From: Gelatoporia subvermispora B
Taxonomy: Eukaryota; Basidiomycota; Agaricomycetes; Polyporales; Gelatoporiaceae
DNA length: 64,000 nt
Assembly: GCA_000320605.2 (NCBI GenBank)
Contig: KB445810.1
Coordinates: forward strand, 191,722-255,721
Direction: 5' to 3'
Both the position numbers and the translations under genes were made by a program. Positions 33,669-45,509 of the stretch are shown here, piece after piece. Positions within the stretch are counted from its first letter, which is position 1. Each line of letters begins with the position of its first letter. The notes beneath the pieces were generated by a model, which was given only the letters and a program-made list of their open reading frames with translations, was not told the DNA's origin and searched no databases.

Positions 33669-35613
33669 TCAGTCCATCCGTTTCGCTTCACGTGACGTCG
33701 ACACCGAACGCACCTCTTGACAGCATGCTAGCAGTTTATTGACGAGGACTGTTTGCTGTTCTGTGGCGTCATCCAGATCTTTCTTGAGCTGCTTGGTCTG
33801 TATCATGGTGGTATTGATCAGTCGTAATGTATGAATCACATAGCAGGCACAGACCTCTTCGTCTAGCTTGTCAGCACGGGTCTTTTCTCCCTCCGCAAGC
33901 TGCTTTTGCTCGGCCGCGCGGGCGCGAGAAAGAAGGACCTCGAGCTCCTTGGAACGGATGACACATTCAAAATGTCGTTCTCGGAGCTCGTACTGCCGGA
34001 GCACCTCCTTCAGTCGTTCGCGGACGCTGCAGCGGTGTGAACGAATCAGGCAAATAATGGATAGCGAGAACGCTTACACGCCGTCGAAGATGTTCTCGAG
34101 AGTCTTTCTCGCTCTAATAGAATAGATGTCAGTCAATGAATGCGAGAAGGGAGCGCATTTAACGCACTCTCGAGGGTTCTCTACCCATTCCTTCTTCAGC
34201 TTCTCGCGTCGGGGCTCGGGCTCATCCTGTGTCGGTTTCAAATTATCGGTGCTGGGAGATAGGACAACTTCCACTCACAATCTCCTCAGTCCCTGGTCCC
34301 TCAGTCAGGTCCATCATCTCCACGGCCAGAATCACATCGCCATCCTCGATGCCCGCCTCCTCCGGGGTCTGGTCCGCCTCAAGGGTGCGCCCGCTGTGCG
34401 TAAAGATGAACTGCATCGAGGAGCTCGACGCGGTGGTCGAGAACGCGCTCGTGGGGGCCGCGTCGGACTTGGCAGTGCCGTTCGCCTGCACGGCGCCGCC
34501 GGCCTTCGCGTCCTTCTTCCCAGGGCCCGACTCCATGCGGTCCGTCCACGCATTGAAGAGCCGCGAGAGCTTCGTCTTGCGCGAGATCTTGAAGTAGAGC
34601 TCCGCGCGGTACTTGCACACGACGCGCACGACGATGTCGGGCATCTCGCGATACTTGGTGTCCTGCAGCTTCGCCCGCTCCGCGCGTTTCGCCATATCGT
34701 TCTTCATTTGCAGTATCTAGCGCGGAAGGGTGCGTCTGGTGTCAGGGGGAGGATGTGGGAGGACAGCGACATACCTCTTCCTGAGCCTCCTCTACACATG
34801 ATGTTAGGCGTTTGCTGTCCTCCTACAGTGTCGCGTGAGGATCGACGTATGTCTCCGGTCGCAGAATATACCTACCCGAAGCCTCTTGTTATCCTGGGGA
34901 AAGAGTCAAAATGGGCGAGCGGGTGGATGTGGCTCATGATGTCACCTTCTGCAACTCGCGAGCCAGGTTCTCCATTTTGGTCTTGGTCTGGTTCGACTTT
35001 GTTAATTGATTCTTTGCTGTGTACGCACAGTCGGGTGAGATCATGATGGTGAGAGTACGTTGTATGCAATCGTACCTGCATCCTTGTCCTTTACCAACTT
35101 CTGCTTCTCTTTGGCATGATCTCGTTCTAACCGTTTGAACTCCGCGAACTGACGCAATCGTGTAGCCAACAGAACACCTCAGGGATATCAGAGTACCCAC
35201 AAGTTCAATATACTTTGCGTGAATGGCATTCTCGCTCATTCCGTTGACGGAGTTCTGAGCTTCCTCGGCTACAAAGTTCCGTTGTAGTTGGAATCATGAG
35301 AGACGAATTATGAGCACATACCGAACCTCCTCTCCTCTTCCTCTTCGTGTACCTCCTCCTCCTCCAGCGCTGCTATACGATTCTTGAGCGTCTCGTACAT
35401 GGTTGATGGATCCACCGGCTGTTCGGCAGCCTTCTTCTTGCCCTTCTGGTTGGCAGGTGTATGAGTGCCATTAACGGCTGGGCCATTAGGCGGACGTTGT
35501 GCAGGAGGTGCCTGGGTATTATTTGGAGGTGCGGGTGGTACAGCAGCGGGTGCAGGAGGTGCCGGGCCTGCGGGAGCGGGCCTGGCTTGTCTCGCGGGTT
35601 GTGCGCCGTTCAT
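33669..35613 (-). CDS. Taxilin-family coiled-coil protein with an in-frame SUMO-like (Rad60-SLD) exon
   Basis: The ATG at 35613 begins MNGAQPARQARP, a Pro/Ala-rich head. Taxilin coiled-coil exons follow: TMYETLKNRIAALEEEE, FAEFKRLERDHAKEKQKL, KNQLTKSNQTKTKMENLARE (taxilin hallmark), DNKRLR, and LTSCVEEAQEE. The C-terminal part is EWVENPRE, then ARKTLENIFDGVRERLKEVL and QYELRERHFECVIRSKELEV, ending at 33669. Between them, exon 34730-34285 encodes KNDMAKRAERAKLQ, then a ubiquitin-like fold: DIVVRVVCKYRAELYFKIS, KLSRLFNAWTDRME, an Ala/Ser linker, MQFIFTHSGRTLEADQTPEE and DGDVILAVEMMD. This exon is phase 0 on both sides, so it can be included or skipped. There is no C-terminal GlyGly, so it would not be conjugated. 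Taxilins bind syntaxins in vesicle traffic. The C-terminus is shorter than animal taxilins. Confidence 0.72.
34285..34730 (-). other. Symmetric exon encoding SUMO-like domain
   Basis: Acceptor gcgctag before ATACTGCAAATG and donor gtgagt after GAGGAGATT; both borders are phase 0. SUMO-type features are the beta1-beta2 hairpin, the helix KLSRLFNAW, FIFTHSGRTLEADQTPEE (compare SUMO FLFDGQRI then TPEDL), and EDGDVI. A 40-residue Ala/Ser/Lys linker is inserted before the beta strand MQFIF. If translated alone from its own ATG it would read through the donor to a stop 11 codons later. Confidence 0.6.
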
Positions 35614-37013
35614 GGCGAGTCGCTGGTCGTGGTCGCTGTCGCCGTGATCTCGAGACTGGGAGGAGGAGGTCCGTGTCGGGAAACAGCAGAATAAACTGGA
35701 GAGGCTCAGTAGCGGAATGTCGGCGGTGAGCTCGAGCGCCGAGCTCGGGTGTCTGGAGGAGGCAGGTGAAGGTGCTTTGTTTGCAGGCTCGACGCCGCGC
35801 CGCCAGCGAGCAGACGGCCACAATATTTTTGCAGCCACAGTCTTGCTTTTGCCCACAACAGCTTGCTTGGCTGCCTCGTCCTTGGTCGCGAACTGGTCTT
35901 TATCTCTCCACCCAACAACCGCGGTTACACTTCGCTCTCCCACACTATTCTCATTCGTCAGAGCTTATTATGGTCGCCCTCGTCCTGCGCTCGTGATCTG
36001 CCAGCATACTCGACGGTCCATACTCTCTCACTCTCGGCCGACAGCTGCCTATTCCTCGTCCTTTGTCCCAGACTCTCCTCTTAGCAAGGCTCCAGTCGAC
36101 TATTTTCACTGTGCTTTTTCTCTGATCTATCGCTTGTCACCTCGGACCGTGTCTACGAGTGGCTCTAGCGCTGTGTCTGCTGGCCCAATGGACAGCACAC
36201 GGTTATGCACTACTCGCTCGTCTGTTCGAGGCCTTCTCTCCTCCGCAAGCCCGGTATTACTCAGACATGATATCCGGTGCTTGTCCGCTCGCGCGAGTTT
36301 CCGGATCGTCGTTGCGTACTTTTGCATCTTGTAGACCGCGGCGGTCCTCGGTCTACTAGTCTTCTGACCGGTCAACGCTTGATTACTTCCAAGGCATTTC
36401 GATAAATGTATACCCGGCACAAGAAATGCAATTTTGCATGACAGGCATAGACAGGCCCTGATAGATCGATGCATGCGCTCCGAGCATTTTTGTCTCCTGG
36501 TGTGCTTATTCACTATGTGATCTCCAGAACTTGATCATACTTTCATTCCTGGCAACGTTTGGTGTCTACACTTTTCTTGTGGTGTTACGGGATATGCAAA
36601 TCAGTGGTCGTGGCCTTGGCCGAGTAATACTCAGTGGGAGGAGTTCGCGGTTCGCTCCTGCCTGTCTGAGCTGATATATATACTGCTACTGTAACATAGC
36701 CACCCCTCATGTGGACATGTATGTATCTTGTTGTATACTTGGCGTCCCGAAAGCGAGGAAAGTTACCGAGCCTGAGTGCGAGCGTTGCAAAAAGTCCCCG
36801 ATGATTGGCAGAGATTGGCCCTTTGAGATGGTATGATGGGCGCTCCTACGGGCGTCAACGCGCTCGGCGTTGAAAAACGTGACCAGCACGCGTCGCGTCA
36901 CCAGCGGCAACAGCTGCCACAACGGAGCGCTTGTGATCGACGCAGAACGCCTCGCCCACGCGGGCCGCGCAGTCCATCTTCCGTATTCTCTTTCTATCTC
37001 CGTGCGCCAACAG
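35614..37013. other. Divergent promoter region, taxilin-like gene/BRCA2
   Basis: 1.4 kb between the two start codons. A 205-codon plus frame (35717-36334) has no domain and overlaps the taxilin leader; I regard it as spurious. A plausible TATA-like ctgatatatatactg lies at about 36670, pointing to either gene. Confidence 0.4.
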
Positions 37014-40000
37014 ATGCCTCGTTCTGGTCAGACATGTCGCATATATTTGCACGTTCAGTTACTCATCCCTTGGGCTACGATTAGGATCAAATTCTCCCAG
37101 CAGCAAGCGGCAGCGGCTTTCATCGCCAACTTACGACGAGCAGTGCATCATCAGCCAACAAGAGCTGGATGCTTTCGATCTATTCGAACGGTCACAAGCA
37201 TCATCGTCATCCAACGCTTTCTCGGTACATGCTCGGTCGGCTACAGGGGGGTCACATCACAGCAGTTTGCATGGTGCAGTGACAAGACGGCGGAGTTCAG
37301 GGGGCAGTGCATCTGGCGGGAACCTCAGAGATGGCGTGAAAGGTACGCATATAGTGACATGGGGCCATGATGTCAAGTCCACTTAATCAAACTCGCATAC
37401 ATCCCGACCCAGATTTCACCGTCGCATCTGCAAATTCCTCACAGCCTAAGCAAGTGACCCGACCAGGCGATGGCGGAGGCTTATCTACCCATCAGACTCC
37501 TGCGCCTGCAGGACCATCGTCGGCTCATCGTGGCTCTCACAGCCCAAAGTCTAGTGGTAAGAAGCGTCTTCGGTCGTCGAGCCCACCTCCGAACAAGAGT
37601 AAACACCAACTGTCTTCGCCGACTTACGATCAAGCATTCGATCTTAGCCAACAAGACATAGAGGCATTCGATGCATTCGAGAAACATTTTTCCCAGAGTC
37701 TTTCTAGTTCATCAGGCCCGTCGAACGCGGTGGCCGGTGCTCGTAGGGGCCCTACCAGGTCCGAACCGATCCTGAATGCACTGCAAATATTCGAGAGCGA
37801 TGGGAGTAAAGAGGATGACGATGATAGTATCCGTGGTGAGCGCATATAGCTACCTCAGGTGCGATGTGCACTACTGAAACGCCATAGAACGATCCCCTTC
37901 TCCCTTGGCTGGTTATTCGCGTCAACAGTCAACCGAGCTGAAGCGTGCCTCTTCCAGATCAGTGTCTGGCTTCAGAACAGCCGCTTCTCTCTCTAAGGAA
38001 CGAATGCCCGCCACACGCTCTGAGAGTGCAAAGATAAGCCCCACAGAAGCGGCCCCAGTGGCTGGATTCACTTCGGCGGCTGTTCTCCCAGAGTCGAATG
38101 TAGATGGTGCTCCTCATGACGGCTTCGACATCTCAGCGACACCGGCGAAATTCTCAGGATTTGGCTTTGCCTCCGCTCTTCATATCACAGCCGATCTCCC
38201 CAGTAGCAACCTGCCGTCATCTTCTCCTGACGCCCCACAAGAACACGACTACTCTGACTGGTTCAAACCTATGCCTATCCCTATTGGTGCACTCGGGTTT
38301 CAATCCGCAAAGGCCGTTCAGGACACTTCTTCCCCGGATGAACCAGCACCCATATCAGACCCTCCGGAACACGCACCACTGTTCCCTCTGTTCAAATCTT
38401 GTCGTGACGTTCTGCTGAGTATGCCGCCCTCCGAGAGTAACACGCCGCCTCCTGCAACCTCTGCGAGCGACTCAGCACTCCCAGGGTTCACATCCGGTAC
38501 TAGCCTCCTGCGTGTCGACAAACCGGATTCTGCCACCAAGGGCAAGGCGAAAGCAAGTAGCTGGATTGTACCATCGGCCGCCGCGCTCGCTCGCGCCCGC
38601 GAGAAGATGCAGCAGTGGCAGAAGGAGATCGAGGAGGACTTTACCGAAGCCCACGACGACCAAGAGAACGCTGCACCGCCTACTACCGCACGTCCTGCCC
38701 CATCTTTCCAGACTCCTCTACGCCCAGCCTTGCGTGCAGTCGAAAACTCGTTCTCCCCCGCTCAGCCTCCAGAGAGCCCGAGCCCGGCGGGCGCCGCACA
38801 GGGCTTTGCCAAGCCGCTCCTGCCCAGCGGGACATCGGCGCTGCGCGTAAAGAACACGCCGTTCAAGTCACCCCTCGTCCGCAAGCCAGCTGCATCCATG
38901 CCCGGCACGCCGGGGTACGTCAGCTCGCCCCTCAACCCGTCGAAGACATCAGGCTTTGCGCCTGCGTCCGGCTCGAAACTGCTGGCTGCGTTCGCCGCAC
39001 CGACTGCGACTCCGTCGCGCGCCCTACTGCCGCTGGCGACACCAACGTGCCCGGCCCCAGTGACGCCTGTTCGTCCGAGTGGTTTCTCGACCCCCGCGAA
39101 GACGTTGGGTCTTACTCCACGACGAATGGGTGGTTCGGCGTCGAAGCCGAGGTTTGCGACGCCGTTCAAGGAGGGTATGCGACCCGGTGAACCCGGTAGG
39201 AAACTACTAGAGCAACAGGCAAGCCAGGCAAGGCACGTCGGTGTTGTCACCGGGAGTAGCAGTCAACAGGCCACGCCCAGGCGCGTGGACAAGGGGAAAG
39301 GCAGGGCGACGTTCTTTGATATGAGTACGTCTCTGCAAATCAAGACCATAGTACAATCTGTATTGACCCTATATCTGGCAGGGCCACCAGCGGATAGACA
39401 GACCCTTGCGACATCTGGCCTCCTGCCACAGAGATATAGCCAGCGGGAGCTCGAGGATATGGGCATGTACGTATTTTCCCACCGACTTCAACGACGCACC
39501 CTGACCAGTTCCCAGCCCCGTCACACAGCTCGAGCAAATCAACCTTAGTACCGCATTCTACTATGCCTTTCACTCCGTCTCTGCTGACGGTGAGACCGCA
39601 AATCTGGGCTGTGAGGCCGCTTTTACGCGTCTGAAGGAGCTGGGGTGTTCTCTGGCCACTGAAGCGTGGGTCGAGAACCACTGGGTGATGATCCTGTGGA
39701 AACTCGCCGGGATGATTGCGCTGGAGCCCTGGCGCGAGATAGAGCCCGAGACGCGGCGCTGGTGCTGGGACGAGGTCATCGGGCAGCTGCTCTTTAGGTA
39801 TGCGTCATCCGCCGGGCCCTCCACACTCGTCGTTGATTCTTGTGGTAGATACGAACGCGAGCTCAACAGCGGTTCGCGGCCGGCCCTGCGCCTGATTGCA
39901 GCTCACGACGCTCCGCCGTCGTGTCCTATGATCCTCTGCGTCTCGGCCATCATTGAGGCGCCGGGGGTACTGGACGACGACGGCGTGCTGATCCAGACCC

Positions 40001-41313
40001 CGCCCGACTTGGAAGTGACCGACGGCTGGTACAAGCTGCGCGCAAAGACGGATGCGCCGCTTGGACGAGCGGTGAAGAAAGGTTTGATACGTGTAGGAAG
40101 AAAGATCGAGGTCGCCGGTGCTCGGGTAAGCACTATTCACCGTCTTGTAACGAGCGTCAACCCAATCGTTTGGTCAGTTTGCGGACCGGAAGGACCCGTG
40201 TGAGATCCTGGAGGCGTACAGCTCTGTGGCCCTGCAGCTGCACGGCAACTCGACAAAGCTTGCGCCGTGGCATGCGAAGCTAGGATTCGTCCGACAGCCC
40301 GCGGTATCTACGCTCGACAGCTTGACTCCCGATGGGGGACTAATAAGCCTCGTGGACCTTGTCGTGGTCAAGGTGCGCATTTCCTCATTCTAGTTTCCTG
40401 TCCTTCAATTGACATGATAGTAGCTGTACGATATTGGCTTTGTCGAGTACACCGAACGTGATGGGCGGATGGCTCCCGGATTTCCGCACGATCAGAAAAC
40501 CGAGACCAAACTGAGTGATCAGTGGGGGGTACGTCATGTATCCATGATAAGGGGTCACAGAGCTGATTCCCGTGTCAGGCTCGACGAGAAGCTGAAGCAT
40601 CTCGACTACATGGCGACCTAGACCGGAAAGTCCAACTTTATCTCGGGTACGCCGAACGACTGGAACGCAAAGCGGGAATATGGGCCCCTTCACTTTCCGG
40701 TAAGTAGATATTGGTGTTGTCCCCCTACAGCGGCACTGATGATCGGCTTGAGACTCTGCACCTGACGATGTCGACAAATGGTACTCTGAGCTCGAAGACA
40801 ACCCAAATGTCAACCAGTTCTTGTCCACTTTGACCAGTTCCCAAGCCGGCTGGCTCGCCCGCCACATCCGCCAACAGATCGACAAGGAGCGCGAGGGGAC
40901 GCGGGATGAGATTGAGCGCGAGCTTGACGTGAGCCATGCCTTTCCGTGACCCTAATCCATTTAGCTCAAGGCCAGTAGGTTACATGTCCGCCGCGCAACG
41001 TGCGCAACTTTAGGGTCGTGGTCTTCAAGGACGCGCAATGGAGGAAAAGGCCCCCACTGCGCCAGGTGCAGCTCAAGATCGCCGATGTGCTCTCTCTACA
41101 CGTAGGCGAAGGTGAGGCCCCGGGCAGTTTCAAGGAGGGCCAAAGGTTCCGAGTGCGTGGCCAAGCTTTGCTCTTCACCCGTGCATCTAACGCAATCTGC
41201 GGCAGGTGACGAACCTGATGCCGGAGAAGCAGGGTGCCTGGATGGTGCCTGGCCCAGACTCGCTGATTTACCTCAAGACTGTCCAACAAACCCGATGGAC
41301 CCGCATCAAATGA
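37014..41313 (+). CDS. BRCA2: BRCA2 homologue with BRC-like repeats
   Basis: Mediator that loads Rad51 on single-stranded DNA in homologous recombination. Exon 1 (37014-37026, MPRSG) joins in phase 1 to 37085-37342, then 37413 onward. The N-terminal half is disordered, with several BRC-like motifs of form GF-x-(S/T)(A/G): GFRTAASLS, GFTSAAVLP, FSGFGFASAL, GFQSAKAVQ, GFTSGTSLLRV. BRC repeats bind Rad51. A motif is duplicated in exons 2 and 3: SSPTYDEQ with SQQELDAFDLFE, and SSPTYDQA with SQQDIEAFDAFE. The C-terminal half is the DNA-binding region: helical domain WVENHWVMILWKLAGMIALE, OB1 LRLIAAHDAPPSCPMILCVS and DGWYKLRAKTDAPLGRAV, WHAKLGF, then OB2/OB3 with RVVVFKDAQWRKRPPLRQVQ. The tower insert seems short (RHIRQQIDKEREGTRDEIE). 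Exons after 40490 are less certain. Confidence 0.87.
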
Positions 41314-41454
41314 CGCTCAACATCCATACAACTGACCTTGCTACTAATTTATGCTTTTCTCTGTCACTCATACGCTGCTGTATCATATATTCTGCTGCAT
41401 TAACTGGGTTTATGATGCGACACGGATCGCAGAGACGGATACTGTACGAGCAGC

Positions 41455-43143
41455 TTACGCGCCGCCGACGCCATACTTCTTGAACGTCTTGCTGTAGTCG
41501 CCGACGTCCTCACGGCCCATGACGATAACGGTCGCCTTCTTGGCCGTGTCGGGGCTGAAGATGCGCGCGGCGGCGCGCCGGATGCGGTCGCTGTCGACCG
41601 CGTCGATTTGCTCGCACATCTCGGACACGGGTACCTTGCGATTGTGCACGAGAATCTACAGGCACGTGAGTAAGACAGAAACACACATGTGGCGGAGGAC
41701 ACAGACCTGCCGTCCGAGATCTTCCACCTCAACCGCACGGCTCTCGAGGGCCATCATGAGGCTGGACTTGAGCTGATTCTTTGCACGTGCGAGCTCGACG
41801 CCGACAACAGGCGTGTAGAGGAGCAAGCTGATCTGGTGGACGAGGTGCGGGAGGATCTGCGCGGGGGTGTTGCCCTGGAGGCGGCCCGCGGCGGGGACGA
41901 ACGATGCAAACAGGCCAAAGAGGCTCGAGTCGGTGTAGATGTGGTGGAATCCGGCGCAGTGGTCGACCTGCGGGTAGTTGTTCAGGATGTGCGTGTACAG
42001 CCGCGAGTACATGCCCTTGCCCGGGCCGCCCGCACTGAACGAGCCGCCGCCCCCGAGCAGCAACTGCACCGTTGCGAGCGCGTACACGTCCGGGTCGTGA
42101 ATCCCGACGCCCTCCCACGCGAGGTAGAGGTGGTTAAACTCGGATGTGGTGGAGGGGATGAAGCGGTGCCCGCCCGTGTAGATCGCGCGGAGGCTTTCGG
42201 GTATGGGGGCTGGCGGAGGGGGCTGCTCGCCGGTGACTGAAGACACGGGGTAGAGATAGGAGGATGCGGCACGAGTGAGGGACTTGTAAAGGGAGGTGGG
42301 CTGGGAGAGCGGGAGCAAAGGGGAGGACTGTTGTTGCGATGTTTGGGAGGAGCGGGGAGAGACGGGCTGCGGCGCGGGCGCGGGGAAGTAGGGAATGTGT
42401 GCAAAATGCTTCTCGGCGAGAGAGACGAGTTCTTCGTGCGGCATGCCTGCTCCTGCGATGACCATTCGCTCTGGGCGGTACCATTGTGCCATGAACTGTC
42501 GCATTGCTGGCTCGTCAATGACATCTATTCGCTCTTCTGGACAAAGTAATGGGTTCCCTAGTGTCTTCTTGTCGTATGCAACCTCGTGTACGATTTCTGG
42601 AAGAATCATCTCGGGCTTTGCAGTGACTTCGCGTATTTCATAACGAGCAGCTTCGCGCTGGGCATCAAGCTCGTCCGGAGTGAACGCAGGGTTGAGGACG
42701 GTGTCGGCAATGAGAGACAGAGCAAGTGGGCTAGCTTGGTGAAAATGAGATGACTGGTACATTATGGATTCACGTGAGGAAGAGCAGAGGATCTGGCCGC
42801 CGAGTTTGTCTATTGCTGATGACATCTCGTCTCCTGACCGGGTCTTGGTTGTCTGCACGAACGGTGAGTAGTGTAGGAGCTGGTGACACCGCTGTGTACG
42901 CACCTTGAAAGCCATCCGGTCGAGGAAATGGCTCACGCCGGACGACGACGGTGTCTCGTACCTGCACCCCGCATCGACGTAGAGTCCCACCGATGAGAAA
43001 TGCCCAGGAGTTGATTCTGTTGCTACACGAATTTTGTTGGGAAGAGTGGTGATTTGGACTGGTGGGTTGATATCGGAGGAAGAATGGTGAATCTGTCGTC
43101 GGCGAGCAGCATTACGCACGAGGTGTCTGGTGGCGGCCTTCAT
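41455..43143 (-). CDS. MAS2: Mitochondrial processing peptidase, alpha subunit
   Basis: Non-catalytic partner of the matrix protease that removes presequences. Three exons, 43143-42904, 42852-41707 and 41655-41455, with introns of 51 nt each; 528 residues. N-terminal presequence is Arg-rich (KAATRHLVRNAARRRQIHH). The M16 fold begins QITTLPNKIRVATE. The inverted zinc motif of the beta subunit is absent: SGVSHFLDRMAFKTT lacks the HXXEH residues, as expected for alpha. The substrate-gating glycine-rich loop is intact (LLLGGGGSFSAGGPGKGMYS). A Ser/Gln/Pro-rich insertion around residues 250-300 separates the two halves. A naive ORF runs through the first intron, which is in frame. Confidence 0.95.
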
Positions 43144-43287
43144 GGTGGTCGTCGGCGAGCACGATCGCTGAGCGCGCACGCGCGGAGACGCGGCAAACTT
43201 GGGCGCTCACGTGCCGCCTCGGATTATATCCTCACGTAAGTGAATGACTAACATGTAGGCTATCGCAAAATTCCGATAAAATTCCAT

Positions 43288-43292
43288 AAAAA
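43288..43292 (-). terminator. Pol III terminator of tRNA-Cys
   Basis: Five T residues on the minus strand, two bases after the discriminator base. Confidence 0.7.
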
Positions 43293-43294
43293 TC

Positions 43295-43384
43295 AGGCCC
43301 CACCGTGGTTCGAACACGGGACCCTGCGATATCTTACGTAAGCAATTGCTGCAATCGCATGCTCTACCACTGAGCTATAGAGCC
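43295..43384 (-). tRNA. tRNA-Cys (anticodon GCA) with 18 nt intron
   Basis: Full cloverleaf on the minus strand. Acceptor GGCTCTA pairs with TGGGGCC using two GU pairs; D-arm GCTC-AGTGGTA-GAGC; anticodon stem TGCGA/TCGCA with TTGCA giving anticodon GCA; T-arm CCGTG-TTCGAAC-CACGG. The discriminator is U73, typical of tRNA-Cys. Loop plus intron is 25 nt, so 18 nt are inserted one base 3' of the anticodon, the canonical site. Box B (GTTCGAACC) is perfect. A run of five T (43292-43288) follows as Pol III terminator. It is on the same strand as the MPP-alpha gene, 152 bp upstream of its start. Confidence 0.93.
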
Positions 43385-43885
43385 ACGCTGAACATTGAGG
43401 AGAACAGTACATCGATTGGAGACTTTTTCCCCAATTTTTTCGCATTTTCTTTGAATTTCTGCGACAACCTGAAATGTCGACCTGTCGAGAAGGTTGGAAG
43501 AAGAGAGATGTCCGATCGGGGATGTTGGTGTGATCGGAATCCGCGCGGGCCGACGTCCGAAGAGTTCCGCGTCGAGGATGTCCTCCTCCGAAGCCGTCTA
43601 TCCCCGCTCGCGACGCGCTCGAGGCTCTTCATAATTCGCAGCGAACATGGCAACGTTTACCCTGGAGAAATGGACGCTGTCTGCAAAGGGGGAAAGCCGA
43701 GATTACCCGAATTGTAACGCTCCTGAGTAAGAGATCGGCCCTGAGTGGACTGCCGGCTTTCTGGCCTGCGTCAATCGGACAACGTCATGCACCCGTCGTC
43801 CTTTCCATAAAAAGCGCGCCCCCGCAATGTAACCAACCCTTCCGCCCGCCCTGCTCTCCGCGTCTTGTGTGCTTGCTAGTGAGTG

Positions 43886-45096
43886 ATGTCGTTCAGCAAC
43901 ACCACCGCGGCGGATATGGCGCATCAATTCTGGGGGCCCATCACGGCCACACTCGATTGGTGCGAGGTCGTACAGTCTACTCTTCTATGAGGAGCAAGCA
44001 GCACGGAACTCATTCGTGGACCCTCTTGCCAGGCAAACTACCAGTTCTCGCGATACATCGCAGAAGCCGCGAACACATTCTCTAACCTCTTTACGATTGG
44101 ACTCGCGCTGTACGGTGCCGTACAAGCACAGTCGCAGGGCCTGCCCAAGCGGTATCTGACAGGATACACGGTTTGTTTTCCGCATTGCCCTATCGTCGCG
44201 CGCTGAACGAACCGCCCCAACGCGCAGGGCTTCGCGCTCGTCGGGCTGGGAAGCTTCATCTTCCATGCAACTCTCCTGTTCGAGGCGCAGCTCGCGGACG
44301 AGCTCCCGATGGTCTACGTCGCGAGCTACTGCTCTGTCATCCTGTTCGACACTCAGCGTGGTTTCAGCTGGCGCAACTCGAACGCGATCCCGCTCTTTCT
44401 AGGCTACTTCCTCTTCAATGCGCTGTTCACCTGGTCATAGTACGTCTCGTGTACCCCAATCCGATCCACATTCTCTCCCTCATCCGCGCACGCAGTTACC
44501 TGAGCCGCAATCCGATTTACCATCAGGTCGTCTTTGCCACCATCATGTTTACGAACGTGTTCCGCACCGCACATTTGCTGCGCGACCGGGAAATAGCAGA
44601 GCGGTTGCCTGACGCTGAGAAGGAGTCTATTGCACGTGTTTTTACAACTGGCGTGCTGCTGTTCATCCTCGGTTTCGCTGTCTGGAACCTCGACAATATC
44701 TTTTGCTCGACTGTCACTGTCTGGAAACATGCCTTGGGCTGGCCTGCTGCGTTCCTCCTCGAGGGTCACTCGTGGTGGCATATATTCACCGTAAGCGCCA
44801 CCTGTCATCTCAGTGCCCGCGTGTGCCTAAATGCTAAGCTTGATACCGACAGGCGACAGGGACGTATCTGATGGTGATAGGAAACATATGTGAGCCTGTC
44901 ACCTTTCCTGTTCGCTCCTTCGGTGTATTGACAGGCATTTTGCAGATCTGTAAGTGCCCAAAATGTTTTGGTTTCGCGCTGTCCTCACGGGTTTTGCAGC
45001 ACCCTGTGCATCAAGGATGACTACCGCAATTTTGCGCTGGCATACAGCTTCGGTGTCCCACGCATACAGAGGGTCCACAAGGAGAAGGCCTTATAG
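43886..45096 (+). CDS. YPC1: Alkaline ceramidase (Ypc1/Ydc1 type)
   Basis: Membrane-embedded hydrolase cleaving ceramide or phytoceramide to a sphingoid base and fatty acid in ER/Golgi. The ATG at 43886 begins MSFSNTTAADMAHQFWGPIT. Short introns join DWCE to ANYQFSRYIAEAANTFSNLF. Zinc and catalytic motifs are present: GSFIFHATLLFEAQLADELP (first His), and LEGHSWWHIFT (paired His) near 44765. About seven hydrophobic helices are visible. The C-terminus after 44860 is in several small exons (ATGTYLMVIGN, CIKDDYRNFALAYSFGVPRI, QRVHKEKAL). The very short exon around 44935 is the weakest part. Family length about 280-300 residues. Confidence 0.9.
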
Positions 45097-45509
45097 CTTG
45101 CGCCGTTGCATGTTCACCAATGTTGATGACCTTATGACTTCTTGTAGATTGTCATCTCGTATCTTGCGCACGCCCTGCATCAATCACGCTGTATCGTTAT
45201 GGCTCGTATTTATTCAGTAGATGTGCTGAAAAGTGGATGTTTCGGTTGCCTTGCCGATAACTTGGTCTGTCTTACGTTCTCCTACAGTTGGCGCATATAT
45301 CCAGCGCTATAGCAGCACCATCCATTACTAGTGTCCTTGAGAGTGTTGAGTGGGGTGTACGAATAAATTACGATGACGTGGGTGTGAGTATACACCCTGT
45401 AGAACCTAATTCGATGCCTTAGTATGTTGCGGAGGGACCACAGGTAGGTGCTCACTTTTATGCGTGCTGGACACATGCCAGTCTATGGGTTGGCTCGGGC
45501 GCAGTACGC

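Noticed and set aside
33326..33742. 138-codon plus-strand ORF downstream of UAP1
   Set aside because: Overlaps the taxilin C-terminus antisense, no domain, no promoter; likely chance.
35717..36334. 205-codon plus-strand ORF
   Set aside because: Starts inside the taxilin leader on the opposite strand, Ser-rich without domain; explained as a shadow and promoter sequence.
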